From positions 372,001 through 436,000 of the forward strand of contig NC_019866.2 of NCBI RefSeq assembly GCF_002234675.1: a DNA stretch of 64,000 nt, in the 5' to 3' direction. Source of the DNA: Oryzias latipes (Eukaryota > Chordata > Actinopteri > Beloniformes > Adrianichthyidae). Of this stretch, positions 44,801 to 55,764 are shown piece by piece. The notes under the pieces are model-generated. The model was not told the DNA's origin, did no database searches, and was given only the letters and a program-made list of their open reading frames with translations. The position numbers were made by a program, and so were the translations under genes. Position 1 is the stretch's first letter. Every line of letters begins with the position of its first letter.

Positions 44801-47800
44801 ATCGATCATTGACCTTGATCAGTGACCTTTCCATTAGGTGACCTCGATCAGTGACCTCTATCAGTGACCTCGATCAGTGACCTCTATCAGTGACCTCGAT
44901 CAGTGACCTCTATCAGTGACCTTGATCAGTGACCTCCATCAGGTGACCTCGATCAGGTGACCTTGATCATTAACATCGATCAGTTACCTCTACCAGGTGA
45001 CATCGATCATTGACCTCGATCAGTGACCTTTCCATTAGGTGACCTTGATCAGTTACCTCGATCAGTGACCTCGATCAAGTGACCTCGCTCAGGTGACCTC
45101 GATCAGTGACCTTTCCATCAGTGACCTTGATCAGTTACCTCGATCAGTGACCTCGATCAAGTGACCTCGATCAGGTGACCTCGATCAGTGACCTCGATCA
45201 GTGACCTCCATCAGTGACCTCTATCAATGACCTCGATCAGGTGACCTTGATCATTAACATCGATCAGTTACCTCAGTCAGGTGACCTCGATCAGTGACCT
45301 CGATCAGTGACCTCGATCAGTTACCTCGATCAGTGACCTCGATCAGTGACCTCGATTAGTGACCTCGATCAGTTACCTCGATCAGTGACCTCGATCAAGT
45401 GACCTCGATTAGTGACCTCATTCAGTTACCTCGATCAGTGACCTCGATCAAGTGACCTCGATCAGTTACTTTGATCAGTTACCTCGATCATTGACCTCGA
45501 TCAGTGACCTCCATCCGGTGACCTCGATCAGTGACTTCGATCAGTGACCTCCATCCGGTGACCTCGATCAGTTACCTTAGTCAGGTGACCTCGATCAGTG
45601 ACCTTGATCAGGTGACCTCAATTAGTGACCTCAATCAGTGACCTCGATCAGTGACTTTTCCATCAGTTGACCTTTATCAGTGACCTCGATCAGTGACCTC
45701 GATCAGTTTCTTCGATCAGTGACCTCGATCAAGTGACCTCGATCAGTGACCTCGATCAGTTTCTTCGATCAGTGACCTCGATCAGTGACCTCGATCAAGT
45801 GACCTCGATCAGTTTCTTCGATCAGTGACCTCGATCAAGTGACCTCGATCAGGTGACCTCGATCAGTTACCTCGATCAGTGACCTCTATCAGTGACCTCG
45901 ATCAGTGACCTCTATCAGTGACCTCGATCAGTGACCTCTATCAGTGACCTTGATCAGTGACCTCCATCAGGTGACCTCGATCAGGTGACCTTGATCATTA
46001 ACATCGATCAGTTACCTCTACCAGGTGACATCGATCATTGACCTCGATCAGTGACCTTTCCATTAGGTGACCTTGATCAGTTACCTCGATCAGTGACCTC
46101 GATCAAGTGACCTCGCTCAGGTGACCTCGATCAGTGACCTTTCCATCAGTGACCTTGATCAGTTACCTCGATCAGTGACCTCGATCAAGTGACCTCGATC
46201 AGGTGACCTCGATCAGTGACCTCGATCAGTGACCTCCATCAGTGACCTCTATCAATGACCTCGATCAGGTGACCTTGATCATTAACATCGATCAGTTACC
46301 TCAGTCAGGTGACCTCGATCAGTGACCTCGATCAGTGACCTCGATCAGTTACCTCGATCAGTTACCTCGATCAGTGACCTCGATCAAGTGACCTCGATTA
46401 GTGACCTCATTCAGTTACCTCGATCAGTGACCTCGATCAAGTGACCTCGATCAGTTACTTTGATCAGTTACCTCGATCATTGACCTCGATCAGTGACCTC
46501 CATCCGGTGACCTCGATCAGTGACTTCGATCAGTGACCTCCATCCGGTGACCTCGATCAGTTACCTTAGTCAGGTGACCTCGATCAGTGACCTTGATCAG
46601 GTGACCTCAATTAGTGACCTCAATCAGTGACCTCGATCAGTGACCTTTCCATCAGGTGACCTTCATCAGTGACCTCGATCAGTGACCTCGATCAGTGACC
46701 TCGATCAGTTACCTCGATCAGTGACCTCGATCAGTGACTTTTCCATCAGTTGACCTTTATCAGTGACCTCGATCAGTGACCTCGATCAGTGACCTCGATC
46801 AAGTGACCTCGATCAGTTACTTCGATCAGTGACCTCGATCAGTGACCTCGATCAAGTGACCTCGATCAGTTTCTTCGATCAGTGACCTCGATCAGTGACC
46901 TCGATCAGTGACCTCGATTAGTGACTTCGATCAGTTACCTCGATCAGTGACCTCGATCAAGTGACCTCGATTAGTGACCTCATTCAGTTACCTCGATCAG
47001 TGACCTCGATCAAGTGACCTCGATCAGTTACTTTGATCAGTTACCTCTATCATTGACCTCGATCAGTGACCTCCATCCTGTGACCTCGATCAGTGACATC
47101 GATCATTGACCTTGATCAGTGACCTTTCCATTAGGTGACCTCGATCAGTGACCTCTATCAGTGACCTCGATCAGTGACCTCTATCAGTGACCTCGATCAG
47201 TGACCTCTATCAGTGACCTTGATCAGTGACCTCCATCAGGTGACCTCGATCAGGTGACCTTGATCATTAACATCGATCAGTTACCTCTACCAGGTGACAT
47301 CGATCATTGACCTCGATCAGTGACCTTTCCATTAGGTGACCTTGATCAGTTACCTCGATCAGTGACCTCGATCAAGTGACCTCGCTCAGGTGACCTCGAT
47401 CAGTGACCTTTCCATCAGTGACCTTGATCAGTTACCTCGATCAGTGACCTCGATCAAGTGACCTCGATCAGGTGACCTCGATCAGTGACCTCGATCAGTG
47501 ACCTCCATCAGTGACCTCTATCAATGACCTCGATCAGGTGACCTTGATCATTAACATCGATCAGTTACCTCAGTCAGGTGACCTCGATCAGTGACCTCGA
47601 TCAGTGACCTCGATCAGTTACCTCGATCAGTGACCTCGATCAGTGACCTCGATTAGTGACCTCGATCAGTTACCTCGATCAGTGACCTCGATCAAGTGAC
47701 CTCGATTAGTGACCTCATTCAGTTACCTCGATCAGTGACCTCGATCAAGTGACCTCGATCAGTTACTTTGATCAGTTACCTCGATCATTGACCTCGATCA

Positions 47801-48636
47801 GTGACCTCCATCCGGTGACCTCGATCAGTGACTTCGATCAGTGACCTCCATCCGGTGACCTCGATCAGTTACCTTAGTCAGGTGACCTCGATCAGTGACC
47901 TTGATCAGGTGACCTCAATTAGTGACCTCAATCAGTGACCTCGATCAGTGACTTTTCCATCAGTTGACCTTTATCAGTGACCTCGATCAGTGACCTCGAT
48001 CAGTTTCTTCGATCAGTGACCTCGATCAAGTGACCTCGATCAGTGACCTCGATCAGTTTCTTCGATCAGTGACCTCGATCAGTGACCTCGATCAAGTGAC
48101 CTCGATCAGTTTCTTCGATCAGTGACCTCGATCAAGTGACCTCGATCAGGTGACCTCGATCAGTTACCTCGATCAGTGACCTCCATCCGGTGACTTCGAT
48201 CAGTGACCTCGATCAGTTACCTTAGTCAGGTGACCTCGATCAGTGACCTCGATCAGTGCCCTCGATCAGGTGACCTCGATCAGTGACCTCGATCAGTTAC
48301 CTCGATCAGGTGACCTCGATGCGGTGACCTCAAATCACTTGACCTCGATCAGGTGACCCTGATCAGTGACCTCCATCAGGTGACTTCCATCAGTGACCTC
48401 GATCAGGTAACCTCGATCGTTGACCTCGATCAGTGACCTCGATCAGTGACCTCTCCATCAGGTGCCCTCGATCATTGACATAGATCAGTTACCTCGATCA
48501 GGTGACCTCAAATCACTTGACCTTGATCAGGTGACCCTGATCAGTTACCTTTCCATCAGGTGCCCTCGATCAGGTGACCCTGATCAGTGACCTCGATCAT
48601 TGACCTCGATCAGGTGACCCCAATCAGGTGACCTCC
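38878..48636 (+). repeat. 13-bp minisatellite TGACCTCGATCAG, right block with large higher-order duplications
   Basis: 9.8 kb of the same unit as the left block. Three marker pairs are exactly 2297 bp apart: CCATCCTG at 44776/47073, a double GTTACCTCGATCAGTT at 44051/46348, and CAGTTTCTTC at 45704/48001. They define a tandem duplication of about 43584-45880 and 45881-48177. CCATCCTG at 43507 and 44776 (1269 bp) shows a further, smaller duplication. Many units read TGACCTTGA, i.e. TCAAGGTCA on the minus strand. No coding frame is present. The array ends abruptly at about 48636. Confidence 0.96.
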
Positions 48637-50027
48637 TGCATTTTAAATCCTAAAATTCTAAATAATTAAGGATTTAAAAGACAACTTCTAATGAACCTCA
48701 TTAGTCCTCACTGTTTTACACAGGAACACATCATCAGCATAATGATGTGCTTCCCTCAAGCCACCGAGTTTAAGGGTCATGTGGATCACTGGTTCTGGTT
48801 CTGCAGCTGTAAGAAGCCGGCTGATCTCTGAAATAAAAGCGCTCTTGTGTGTCATAAAAGTTTAAAATGCTAAAAGCTAACAGCGCAGCATGCTAGCTGA
48901 GCTGGAGCCGCTACCATCCAAACAAAGTGAAGATGTTTGATGTCATTGCAGTTCATGAGGATCCTAAAGTTTTACCCGCAGCTGTCTTCACCCAGACATT
49001 CTGACACGGGATTCTGGCTGCAACCCGTTTCAGGTTCAGCAGAACCGCAGATGCTAGATATGCACAGAACCAGCTTCACGCTGACTTCTGCAGGTTTAGG
49101 CCTGAACAAGCTGGCACATCACCAGGAATCTGGAGCACGCTGTTCTTTTCTCTGCAAACACCTCAACCTGTCAGCATTCAGATCCAAGAACCTGTCTGAA
49201 CCAGAACCAGCTGCCATGCAGACCCGGGCCCAGCACAAGCTGTCTCCAGCAGGGCTCAGCCCCGTTTGTGATGATCACATTCCTGCTTGCAGCTTTACAG
49301 GGAGGTCAGGGGGGCGACTGCCAGCCCGGGGCGAGGGGGGGGGATGGAAGTCAGGAGGGAGGGGGGAGTGCTGCAGAGAGGTCAGTGCATGCTGGAGGCG
49401 GCGTGGAGCTGCACACGCTCATCAGAGTAATGATGACTGACATTTGGATCTCGATTTAAGAAACCATGACTTTTTTGATGGAAAAGCCCCTCCCCCATTC
49501 CTGTGGAAGGTCGTGGGAATGCCATCAGGGTGGAGGGGGGGTGACCTGTTGGTGACAGACACACACACCTGAGGCGTGACAGAGCTCAACCTGTGGACTG
49601 TGGGAGGAACCCGCACATGCTCAGACAGAACATAAAACTCCACACAGACCCAGCTTGGATTTGAACCGCATCACTGAGAGGCGACAGTGCTGACCACTAC
49701 CCCACTGCGCCGCCCAAGGAGAGTCTTTATGTCCTTTTCATTGCACAGAGGGCCGGGGGGGGGGTTGTTCTCTGGTTCGACAGACTCTGAGGAGCTCCAT
49801 GCAGACGTTTGGGTCAGAGCCTTGCTCAAGGGCAGTGCCGCCCAGATTCAACTTTTCCATATGAAACTGACTTTTACTTCTTCCATACTCTTGATTGCTA
49901 AAACCTGCATGATTGTCTAAAGCCACCGCTGATCCTCCTGCAGTGATGGCGCCACCACGTGGCAGCGTCCAGAAGTGCATGACATCACAGAGGTGAAATG
50001 AGGACAGACACGGTTCTGATCCAGACT
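48637..50027. other. Intergenic sequence downstream of keratin gene 2
   Basis: No gene is supported. A 167-codon plus-strand frame at 48937-49440 has no recognisable domain. A minus-strand SINE lies at 49568-49718. G runs occur near 49338 and 49756. Confidence 0.5.
49568..49718 (-). mobile_element. tRNA-headed SINE fragment
   Basis: Read on the minus strand: GGGCGGCGCAGTGGGGTAGT, GGTCAGCACTGTCGCCTCTC, a box B word GGTTCAAATCC, and then TGTGTGGAGTTTTATGTTCT and CGGGTTCCTCCCACAGTCCA. This is the head and start of the body of the common fish SINE type. It is truncated soon after, so inactive. Confidence 0.8.
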
Positions 50028-50033
50028 TTTATT
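50028..50033 (-). terminator. Poly(A) signal of keratin gene 2
   Basis: AATAAA on the minus strand, about 31 bp after the stop codon at 50064. This gives a very short 3' UTR. Confidence 0.75.
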
Positions 50034-50063
50034 GTTTTATCGACCAGGAGGAGGAGCTGCTCC

Positions 50064-52231
50064 TCAGAGGGTGGAGGAAGTCGAGCTTTTGCTCACCACC
50101 ACCCCGTCCACCACCTCCTCCACCACTGTCACCACCCGCTTGGTTGTTGTGACGGACGAGGTCGAGGACGAGGTCTTGGACACGGCGCTGTGGGCCAATC
50201 AGAATACACATGAGTGACGGTACCAGCTGATTGGCCTCGGCACACCTGCACATCCTCACCTGCTGGTGTCCCCGTCCAGCAGCCGGCGGTACTCGCTGAT
50301 CTCCATCTCCAACCGTTCTTTGATATTTAGAAGCATCTGGTATTCGTTCGACTGCCGCTCCAGGTCTGACCGCAAACTTGCAATCTGCTCCTCCAGCATC
50401 GACACCTGCAGGCATACGCACAGGTGAGACCGTAGCTCCGCCCACTTCTTTTAGCCGCAGAACACCCAACACGAGGACTCACCCTGTTCTGGAACCCCTG
50501 CAGCTGCAGGGCGTATCTGGCCTGAGTGTCGCCCAGGGTGCCCTCCAGAGACGCTTTCTGTGAACACAGCAGAGTTTACCTGCAGGGGGTGGAGCCAGCC
50601 CAGAAGGACTTTCACAATAAAGGTTGTGTTTATGCATTTTTGCTCTGCTGCGGCATCACGAACAGACGGGTAACAGTTTGTGTTGCTTTGTTGTGTGTTG
50701 CAGCCGTGTGTAGTTGTTTGTGTTGTGTGTGTTGTTGTTGTGTGTTGTTGTTGTGACCCTCACCATGCTCATCTGCGACTGCAGCTCGATCTCCAGCGAC
50801 TGGAGCGTCCTCTTCAGCTCACTCACTTCACTCCTGGACGTTTGCAGCGTTGAGGTTTGAACCACAACATCTTTGTTCAGCGCCTCTGTCTGCACAACAC
50901 ACACACACACACACACAGCTTAGCACACCACAACGCCGAGTTGGACAGGAAGTGATGTCACAACTTACCTTGTTTTGGAACCAGACTTCCAGATCTCTGC
51001 GGTTCCTGTCAGCCATCATCTCGTAATGCTCCCGGACCTCCGCCATGATCTTACTGAGGTCCTGAGTGGGCGCGGCGTCCACCTCCACGGTCACCTGCCC
51101 GCTCATCTGAGCCCGCAGGGCCAGCAGCTCCTGTTCACAAACGTCAAGGTGAGTTTGAGTCCAGACCCGGGTCTCTGCAGGGCCCGTTCAGGCGCGGCCC
51201 ACCTCCTCGTGGTTCTTCTTCAGGAAGACCAGCTCCTCCCTCAGACCCTCCAGCTGCATCTCCAGGTCGCTCTTGCTCAGCGTCAGCTCGTCCAGGACCC
51301 TCCTGAGCCCGGCGATGTCGGCCTCCACAGACTGCCGCATGCTGAGCTCCGTCTCGTACCTGCAGGAGGACAGCACGGGTCAGTCTGCGCGGGTCAGTCT
51401 GCGCAGGTCAGTCTGCGCAGGTTAGTCTACGCAGGTCAGTCTGCGCGGGTCAGTCTGCGCGGGTCAGTCTGCGCGGGTCAGTCTGCGCGGGTCAGTCTGC
51501 GCGGGTCAGTCTGCGCGGGTCAGTCTGCGCAGGTTAGTCTACGCAGGTCAGTCTGCGCGGGTCAGTCTGCGCGGGTCAGTCTGCGCGGGTCAGTCTGCAC
51601 ATCCTGCAGCGTGGAGACCAGGAGGGCGTTTCACTCACTTGGTCCTGAAGTCGTCTGCAGCCAGGCGAGCGTTGTCCAGGCTCAGGTGGACCGCACCGTT
51701 CTTGCTGGTGGCCTCCAGAATCTGGAAAGAGAAGAACCATCTGCTTCAGTTTAGGCTCCAGGACCAGGATCTTCAGGATTTGACCAGAGCGGGGCGGCGC
51801 TGGTCAGGAGTCCTGCTTGGTGTGGACGGAGGCGACCTTCTCACCTTGGCTCTGATCTCGGCGATGGTTTTGAAGAAGTGGCTGTAGTCCCTGGTGGTGG
51901 GACCCACTTTGCTCTCCACAAACTGTCGGATCTTCAGCTCCAGGTCGGCGTTGGCCTTCTCCAGCCGGCGGACCTTCTCCAGGTAGGTGGCCAGGCGGTC
52001 GTTCAGGTTCTGCATGGTGAACTTCTCGTTTCCGATGAGGCTGTCCTCCACGCCGCCTGCACTGAAACTGGCAGAGGAGAAGCTCCTCCCATACCCCCCG
52101 TCTGCAACGGAGGTTCGGACACCCTGGCCCCCAGCCCCACCGTAAACGCTGCCGGCGCTCATCCGAGAGCCAATCATGGAGCCCCCCATGGAGGACTTGA
52201 TGGAGCGGGAGGAGGACGCGACGAAGGCCAT
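50064..52231 (-). CDS. Type I keratin, gene 2 (419 aa) with an extra intron inside the 221-bp exon
   Basis: Eight coding exons on the minus strand: 51845-52231, 51639-51721, 51203-51359, 50969-51130, 50764-50889, 50483-50557, 50260-50405 and 50064-50187. Sizes 83, 157, 162 and 126 are canonical. The next exon, 221 bp in the two neighbouring keratins, is split 75+146 by a 77-bp phase 0 intron (50406-50482, CAGG/GTGAGT and CTGCAG/GTGTCG). The head (1-69) is Ser/Gly-rich. The rod opens at [20 protein letters not shown] and closes at [11 protein letters not shown]. The tail of about 42 residues is Ser/Thr/Val-rich and ends SSTSSTL. The product is expected to pair with a type II keratin in epithelial filaments. 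Intron 2 contains a 14-bp minisatellite and intron 5 a TTG-rich tract. The orthologue is not assigned. Confidence 0.93.
50406..50482 (-). other. Extra 77-bp intron splitting keratin gene 2 exon 6
   Basis: Donor GTGAGTCCTCG and acceptor GCCTGCAG bound a phase 0 intron between FQNR and VSMLEEQ. Without it the frame would not match the rod of the paralogues, and the flanking exons sum to exactly 221 bp. Both keratin neighbours lack it, so gain in this lineage is the simplest reading. Confidence 0.88.
51376..51600 (+). repeat. 14-bp minisatellite in intron 2 of keratin gene 2
   Basis: The unit GGGTCAGTCTGCGC repeats about 16 times, with variants GCAGGTCAG and GTTAGTCTAC. It is confined to the intron between exons at 51639-51721 and 51203-51359 and starts about 17 bp from a splice site. 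Confidence 0.95.
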
Positions 52232-52281
52232 GATGCTGCAGAGACGAGCAGAGGAGAGTGGCGAGCGCCGTGGCCCGCCGC

Positions 52282-52287
52282 TTTTAA
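52282..52287 (-). promoter_or_regulatory. TATA-like box of keratin gene 2
   Basis: TTAAAA (in GCCTTAAAAGCGG) on the minus strand, about 52 bp upstream of the start codon at 52231. Less canonical than the box of keratin gene 3. Confidence 0.5.
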
Positions 52288-52825
52288 GGCCGCAGCCACC
52301 GCTGCTGCAGGAGAGGCTCAAAGACAGGTATGCGGGTGGGCGGAGCCGCTGGAGGGTGGGGTGACTTTTGCACAGCAGTCGCCCTGCAGGCGCTGAGTGA
52401 CCTTTACGCACAGACGTGTTGGAACAGAAAAGAAGGAAATTGCCCTACGAAGAATGTGTTCGTTGGGGGAGGGGGGTCAGCTCGCCCTTCCTGCTGTCTT
52501 TAAAGGGAGCTTTTATTTAATGTGAGACTGATGCAAGGGGGGGGGGGCTCTGGAACCATAGCTGCACTTGGACAGCAAAATCCTCAGGTGTAGGATGGAC
52601 ACTCCACCACCGGGCCCCCGAGCTGGCCCAATGCAGGAATGCTCTCTGTGCTGCAGGTGGAGACAGGTGTTGACGGAGCCCCCCCCCCCTTCTTCTGACT
52701 TTCTGAACTGTCGCAGTAAAACTGGTGGTGGTGGGGGGGGGGGGGGGGGGTCATTACATAATGTCTGTGTTTGGTGCATTTAGACACACTGGGGCTGCTG
52801 GGACTCTGAGAAATGTCTCACTGTG

Positions 52826-52895
52826 TCCTGCCGTGTCCTGCGGCGTCCTGCCGTGTCCTGCGGCGTCCTGCCGTGTCCTGCGGCGTCCTGCAGTG
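52826..52895 (+). repeat. 10-bp tandem repeat TGTCCTGCCG
   Basis: TGTCCTGCCG and CGTCCTGCGG alternate about seven times, giving a 20-bp higher-order unit. It lies upstream of keratin gene 2 in non-coding sequence. Confidence 0.9.
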
Positions 52896-54640
52896 GTCAG
52901 GTGGCTCTGAGGCGTCTCCTGGCGCTCTGTCGTCGCTTTTCATCTTCACTGTTTTCTTTGGCAACAGGCTCAGCTTCAAATTCATCTCCGGCACTCAGTG
53001 AATCTCTACCTCTCCCCATTCCAGTCAAGCACCACACCTAAGACACAATTCCTTACCTGTCATTGCCTCTAATAGCCCCCCCGCCCTGATTGCCACAGCA
53101 AATATGCCCCCTTTCAAACAACCAGCAGTGAATGTTATCAAACCGGCTTTCACGCCCAGATTTGTCCCAAAGCTGGTTCCTCAGAACACGCCGCCACGTC
53201 CGTCACTCAGCAGGTTTAAGTGCAAACAGGACAAAAGAAGAAAGAAACACTTTCCTTCTGAGATCCTCCCAGTCGAGCCTGTTCTCCAAGACTGCAGGGT
53301 CCAAAGGTTCTGCAGAAGCTGCATCTTCATGTCTGGATCCAGCTGTCCAAACCCTCAGTGGGTCAGACTTCTTGCTGCTTCCACTTAAGTCCAAAGCGTA
53401 TTTGGGTTTTAAGCGCAGGTTCAGATCTGGAGTAGTTTACCCTCCGCTGTGGGTCATCCGGCTCTGACCCGGTGTTTTGTGATTATGCATGTTCAGATGT
53501 GAGAAGCGGTTCTGCAGCGGTGGGGTGAGTAGAGGACAGGGAAGAACAGCAGAGGACTTTGGCCCAAACTGGACCATGTTGGACCTCAGATGTGACCCTC
53601 AAGAGGCGGATTTATTGCCAGGTCCTGTTTGGTTCGTGGTTTGGTTCTAGCACGGGTCAGTTCCTTTAGAACTTCTGAAGAGCCATCAGTTGGTGCTGGT
53701 ACCTGACTGAACTGGACCCCTGTGCCGATGCCTTCAGGACCATCATGCTCTTCCCCGCTCACTCTGGTTGATGGGTCACAGCATTTCCGGATGGAGAACT
53801 GTCAAAGGAAGACTGATGTGGTTCCTGTGAGCGGTTCTTCAACAACCCGGAGCATCTCCAGCAGAACCAGCAGGTCGCTCATAAAAGGTTCTGGTCCAGC
53901 AGGGGTTGGTTAGCGGACTCTTTGACAAAAGTTCTGAGCGTTGTCAGTGAAAGTGCCTTCGTTGAAGGTTTAACTGTTCATCACAGTAGAAGTCAAACCG
54001 GTCCGACAGAAAGTGTTTCAAAAGTCCACGTCTGCCATCAAGCAGGCCAGAATGCAGAACCTTTGTTCTCCACCTAAACTATTGTTGCAGGAAGACTGAG
54101 CACCTTCAGAGGTGGGACAGACGGCGGAGGAAGAGCTGAAGAAGAGCTGAGGAAGAGCTGAACGCTTTCCATTTTTAGATAATGTTTTACTCAAATCTAT
54201 TTGAAATGTACAAAAATATTCTGCAGAAGCTAAAAAGAATCCAGATCCCTGACCCAGAAGCAGATGTTTCTGCTGCAAAGAGTTTGACATGGACAACAGG
54301 AGGAATGGGAATCAAACTCCTGCTGCAGGTGAAACGGCTGCTTTCAGGAATGCAGGGATGCAGCGTCTGCGTGCGGAAACACCCCCCCATTAGGATAAGA
54401 TAGATGCCACCTGACGACAGCCATCGTCCAGTTTGAGTCAAGACCACAGGATGGAGACGACCACAAGGCCTCGCACGTGATGGCGAGACACCATTGCAGC
54501 CGATCTCAAAGAGCAGCTGGTTCTGGATGATCCAAGTTATTCAAGTTGTAAACTGACCAATCAGATGTTTCAATAAAAGCAGGTGCAGCCTGCTGGTCCC
54601 CTCATCCAATGTTTACAACGTCTGACTAATTTCATGTAGC

Positions 54641-54720
54641 CTGTTTTTCAGTGATAGGGGTGTGGCCTTCCATCAAGCTCACTACTGATTGGTGAGGTGG
54701 TTACCATGGAAACACTGACT
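54641..54720 (-). repeat. Dispersed repeat family A, inverted fragment
   Basis: In reverse complement it reads TTTCCATGGTAACCACCTCA, ACCAATCAG, GAGCTTGATGGAAGGCCACA. This matches the family at 18605-18860 and 59085-59350, though only the central part is present. Confidence 0.65.
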
Positions 54721-55059
54721 CAGACCAACTCAGGCCAATCGCTGCTCACTGACAATGTCTGGCTCCAACATAGCAGGGTCTGTATCCTGAAAGAATTGTG
54801 ACTGGGGGCCCAGAGAGGCCCTCTCCGTGCCCCTGGGTCCCCTGTTGTCTGGCACTGGGGGGCCTCTGTGGCGGTCCTGATGTTGGGCTGCCTGGGAGGT
54901 GGATTTCCTTGATCGGCCATCCCGGGCAGGTGTCTGGGGGACCGTAGCGGCCACTGCTTGATGTGGGGGTGACTGGGCACTTTTTGAACAGGCCCCGCCC
55001 TTTTGACTAAAACCTATTTTGAACAGTATTGATGATAAACCTCCATCAACTTGATGCCT

Positions 55060-55350
55060 CTTTCTGTAATTCTACCCCCTTCTACCTTTACCCCTTTTCT
55101 CCCCCTTTTGTTTTGTACCCTTAGCCCCCATCTCCAACATCCCACTCTCTCCTTCCCTCGGTTTTGTTGTTTTGGTCCAACAAACAAAGTCAATGCTACT
55201 TTAGCATAAATAAAGTTTGGCCTTTAATCCAAAAGGAGTTCATACAAATATACCCCTCGTGTGTCAGCAGATCCATAAAGCCCTGTTGTTACAGTAACGT
55301 CCGTCCGACACAAGAGGCCTTCAGCTGTCTGTTTGCTCAGCTGTTAGGTG
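55060..55350 (+). repeat. Dispersed repeat family B, copy 1
   Basis: Shares AATAAAGTTTGGCCTTTAAT, CCAAAAGG, CTTGTTA-type and GACACAAGAGGCC, then CAGCTGTCTGT words with 59370-59575, in the same order and orientation. Class unknown; it could be the 3' end of a retroposon. Confidence 0.7.
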
Positions 55351-55764
55351 TGGAAAAAGACGGGCGACTGAATTTGACCTTTTGACCTTTTATGTGAGTT
55401 TGGGCCTGATTTTTTTCAGGTTTCTTTCTTCAGGAAGAACTTTGGGATCTTCTGTACATTTTTCCTGCTTTTAGCTGTTTGCAGGGTTCTGGGATCAAAC
55501 CAGAATCCTGCCGTTCTTCTGATCTTCACTTAGAAACGTTTGACAGAAAATGAGGGGAAACAAAAATGCTGAAAGTTTTCGGTTTGATGTTAAACTTTGA
55601 GGTTTGAAGCGACAGAAAATGCAGAAAAGCTGGAGGATGAAATATTCCCTGATCCTGGCCTTCCAGGCTGGAGCTCCTAGTGCGTCTGAAATCTGTTCAG
55701 AAAAACCGTGGGTACAAAACCATTTCTACTGGAAACTCTTGCCTCGCCATGTCTGCCGCCAGAC

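Larger units (their letters stand above)
52300..55764. other. Spacer between keratin genes 2 and 3
   Basis: No gene supported. It holds a G run at about 52732-52750, a 10-bp CTGCCGTGTC-type tandem repeat (52826-52895), an inverted family A repeat (54641-54720), and a family B repeat (about 55060-55350). Sequence from 53.0 to 54.6 kb is otherwise unassigned, and the GC-rich 54724-54980 segment resembles no gene. Confidence 0.5.

Noticed and set aside
48937-49440. 167-codon plus-strand frame
   Set aside because: No recognisable domain, no splice context, and a Gly/Arg-rich end from simple sequence. Could not be supported as a gene.
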